Source: DATKWF01 sp035529715 (GTDB taxonomy: Bacteria > Chloroflexota > Dehalococcoidia > Dehalococcoidales > RBG-16-60-22). From it: DNA of 6,612 nt. Below, in pieces: positions 5,265-6,612 of the stretch. Positions within the stretch are counted from its first letter, which is position 1, and the number at the start of each line of letters is the position of its first letter. The position numbers and the translations under genes are program-made. Below the pieces are notes generated by a model. The model saw nothing but the letters and a program-made list of their open reading frames with translations. It made no database searches and had not been told where the DNA came from. The DNA lies in the NCBI GenBank assembly GCA_035529715.1, contig DATKWF010000070.1:1-6612 (forward strand). Reading direction: 5' to 3'.

Positions 5265-6124
5265 GGATAGATTTACACATCCACAGCAAAACTGGCTCCG
5301 ACGGCAGTCTCTCAGTTGATGATATTTTGAGGGAAGCCAAGCAAAGAAACGTTGACTTTATGTCAATAACCGACCACGATTCTATAGATGGCCAACCAGG
5401 AGCCATTGCCCTAGCCAGGGAATACGGCATAGCCTACATTTCCGGAATAGAACTGAATGTGACATTCCAGTATCCGGGCGGTAAGCCAATCTCCCTGGAT
5501 TTTCTGGGCTACCAGTACGACGTCAACAATCAGGAACTCAAGAATAAGCTTCAATTGCTAAAAGAACGCCGTGAATCCAGAGCCCGCCAAATCCTGGAGA
5601 ATATTAACCTTGAGTTTGACCGGGAGAATATCCAAAGACTTACCGGGCAGGACCTCAAGAACATACAGGATGGCGTTGACGGCGTTTTCGGTCGACCCCA
5701 CATCGCCGGCTACCTGGTAAGCAAGGGAATTGTCAAAAATGTACAGGAAGCGTTTGATAAATATCTGGTCAGGTGTGATGTGCCCAAATACCCTCTCCCG
5801 CTGGCGGAAGCCTCGGCACTGGTAAGGAACGCCGGTGGCGTGCTGGTGCTGGCGCACCCGAATGACCCGAACAGCACTTCCCTGGTAAGGATAACATCTG
5901 ACCTGGATGAGCAGACGCAGATTATTGAGCAATATATGCTGGACTATATTGACGGCGTCGAGTGCTGGCACTCAAGAAGCGATGCCAGGACCACCAGCCA
6001 CTATATTGATTTCGCCAGAAAATACAACCTGATTATGACCGGGGGCAGTGATTGCCACCAGAAGCCAATCATTCTCGGCACGTTAGACATACCCGATTAT
6101 GTTGCTGAGCAGTTTAATCGATAG
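5261..6124 (+). CDS. PHP-domain metal-dependent phosphoesterase
   Basis: The 287-residue protein is a complete PHP (polymerase and histidinol phosphatase) domain enzyme of the TrpH/YciV-like group. All expected metal ligands can be placed: DLHIHS (4-9, His6 and His8), TDHDS (37-41, Asp38 and His39), GIELN (62-66, Glu64), RPHIAGYLV (145-153, His147), VLAHPND (196-202, His199), ECWHS (234-238, His237) and GSDCHQ (262-267, Asp264 and His266). Known members hydrolyse 3',5'-nucleoside bisphosphates or trim RNA 5' ends, using a trinuclear Mn or Zn centre in the cytoplasm. The insert between Glu64 and His147 carries the usual helical cap. The start codon overlaps the upstream stop as ATGA, so translation is coupled to the P-loop kinase. 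Exact substrate cannot be told from sequence. Confidence 0.93.
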   Translation: MRIDLHIHSKTGSDGSLSVDDILREAKQRNVDFMSITDHDSIDGQPGAIALAREYGIAYISGIELNVTFQYPGGKPISLDFLGYQYDVNNQELKNKLQLLKERRESRARQILENINLEFDRENIQRLTGQDLKNIQDGVDGVFGRPHIAGYLVSKGIVKNVQEAFDKYLVRCDVPKYPLPLAEASALVRNAGGVLVLAHPNDPNSTSLVRITSDLDEQTQIIEQYMLDYIDGVECWHSRSDARTTSHYIDFARKYNLIMTGGSDCHQKPIILGTLDIPDYVAEQFNR

Positions 6125-6154
6125 GCAGTCGGCGCAAACGGAAATACTTCAGCA

Positions 6155-6381
6155 GAGCTTAAGAGGGCGAAGCCCTTTTTTACTTCAAGGGAGCTTAAGA
6201 GGGGCGAAGCCCTTCTTTTAATTTCAGGGGAGTTTAAGAGGGGAGAAGCCCCCCTTTTAATTTTATGGGGAGCTTAAGAGAGGCAAAGCCCCCTTTTTAA
6301 TTTTATGGGGAGCTTAAGAGAGGCAAAGCCCTCTTTTACTTCAAGGGAGTTTAAGAGGGGCGAAGCCCTTCTTTTAATTTC
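6155..6381 (+). repeat. Six-copy tandem array of 35-40 bp hairpin repeats
   Basis: Units begin GAG(C/T)TTAAGAG at 6155, 6191, 6230, 6270, 6310 and 6347, with lengths 36, 39, 40, 40, 37 and 35. Each has an AAGAGGGGC-type arm, a short loop, a GCCC(C/T)-type arm, a T-run and an A/T-rich linker ending GGG. Units 1, 2 and 6 fold into 8-9 bp stems with a GAA triloop; unit 3 has a shifted seven-base loop; units 4 and 5 have AAA loops and a bulged or mismatched A. The array fills the space between the convergent PHP and dUTPase-like genes and has no coding potential. There are no distinct spacers, so it is not CRISPR. Confidence 0.92.
6161..6181 (+). terminator. Probable intrinsic terminator of the plus-strand operon
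   Basis: AAGAGGGC (6161-6168) pairs with GCCCTTTT (6172-6179) around a GAA loop, with one G-U pair, and the T-run extends to 6181. It is the first repeat unit, 36 bases after the PHP stop codon. The GC-rich upper stem followed by six T residues is the classical layout. Later units repeat this form and could act as back-up terminators. Confidence 0.7.
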
Positions 6382-6383
6382 TT

Positions 6384-6430
6384 CCCCCTCTCCTTATCAA
6401 GGAGAGGGGGATAAAGGGGGTGAGGTCACC
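6384..6430 (-). repeat. Gene-end palindrome with 12-bp perfect stem, inverted relative of 80-133
   Basis: CCCCCTCTCCTT (6384-6395) and AAGGAGAGGGGG (6399-6410) are exactly complementary around the three-base loop ATC. On the minus strand the element begins GGTGA (complement of 6426-6430) eleven bases after the dUTPase-like stop, followed by C-rich runs and the hairpin. This is the same order as at 80-133 after mtnA. No T-run follows on either strand. Confidence 0.75.
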
Positions 6431-6441
6431 AAAAACAAAGC

Positions 6442-6612
6442 CTATATATTCTCCCCCTGATAGGTCCCCTGATAGCCCTCTGTCTCCCGGGTCAGCTGCA
6501 AGAAAACCAGCTGAATGATTCTGGCGTTTCTCTGTACACGAAATCCCTGCGGATTATAGACCACCATAAGTGACTGTGAACGGCCCGAGTAACCGGCATC
6601 CCATACCGCCGT
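6442..6612 (-). CDS. dUTPase/dCTP deaminase family protein, C-terminal end (partial)
   Basis: The minus strand carries 56 codons open from the right edge to a TAG stop (complement of 6442-6444). The peptide contains WDAGYSGRSQSLMVVYNPQG and RNARIIQLVFLQL, the typical C-terminal beta strands of the dUTPase/dCTP deaminase fold: an A-G-Y-S-G-R turn, then the N-P-x-G-F and R-N-A-R-I-x-Q-L-V-F motifs, and a short tail with two YQG turns. Such enzymes hydrolyse dUTP or deaminate dCTP to keep uracil out of DNA. The active-site N-terminal part is outside the window, so the exact activity is open. It is convergent with the plus-strand operon, separated from it by the repeat array. Confidence 0.82.
   Translation of the reverse strand, partial: TAVWDAGYSGRSQSLMVVYNPQGFRVQRNARIIQLVFLQLTRETEGYQGTYQGENI

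Noticed and set aside
6155..6381. CRISPR array
   Set aside because: The units are contiguous with no distinct spacers, vary in sequence and length, and there are no cas genes in the window.

Overview
The window reads as a bacterial chromosome segment with GC-rich genes, tight co-directional gene packing and intergenic spaces full of G/C-run palindromes. The gene set suggests an anaerobic bacterium, and the family mix (THEP1 NTPase, DUF6485 protein, MetE/UROD-like protein) would fit a Dehalococcoidia-like Chloroflexota. That placement is inference from family impressions; no rRNA or other phylogenetic marker is present.

Layout. Positions 1-75 are the last 24 codons of a gene whose tail matches methylthioribose-1-phosphate isomerase (mtnA). 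Positions 76-335 hold no gene but contain several perfect or nested hairpins. A lower-GC three-helix membrane protein of unknown function (336-785) follows. It overlaps by one base the start of 5'-methylthioadenosine phosphorylase (mtnP, 785-1648). Next come a MetE/UROD-superfamily protein (1658-2686), a Cys-rich DUF6485 protein (2702-2914) and a 31-residue very basic peptide (2936-3031).

A second block, tightly spaced and probably co-transcribed, encodes a THEP1-type NTPase (3073-3597), an aminoglycoside-phosphotransferase-like kinase (3609-4628, TTG start), a P-loop kinase (4662-5264, TTG start, altered Walker A) and a PHP-domain phosphoesterase (5261-6124, 4-base overlap). The two kinases look like the separated halves of a protein that many bacteria encode as one bifunctional chain. 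The plus-strand run ends in a six-copy tandem array of hairpin repeats (6155-6381), the first of which looks like an intrinsic terminator. The minus-strand gene that enters from the right edge (6442-6612) is the C-terminus of a dUTPase/dCTP deaminase family protein, convergent with the operon.

How the genes fit together. mtnA and mtnP give the first two steps of methylthioadenosine salvage (MTA to methylthioribose-1-phosphate to methylthioribulose-1-phosphate), and the adjacent MetE-like protein may belong to the same sulfur/methyl economy. The second block is all nucleotide or phosphoryl chemistry (NTPase, two kinases, phosphoesterase), with a dUTPase-type enzyme next door. No mobile element, CRISPR array or RNA gene was seen. 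The most unusual material is the hairpin repeat array, a paired gene-end palindrome found just after two different stop codons, and the split kinase pair with a non-canonical P-loop.
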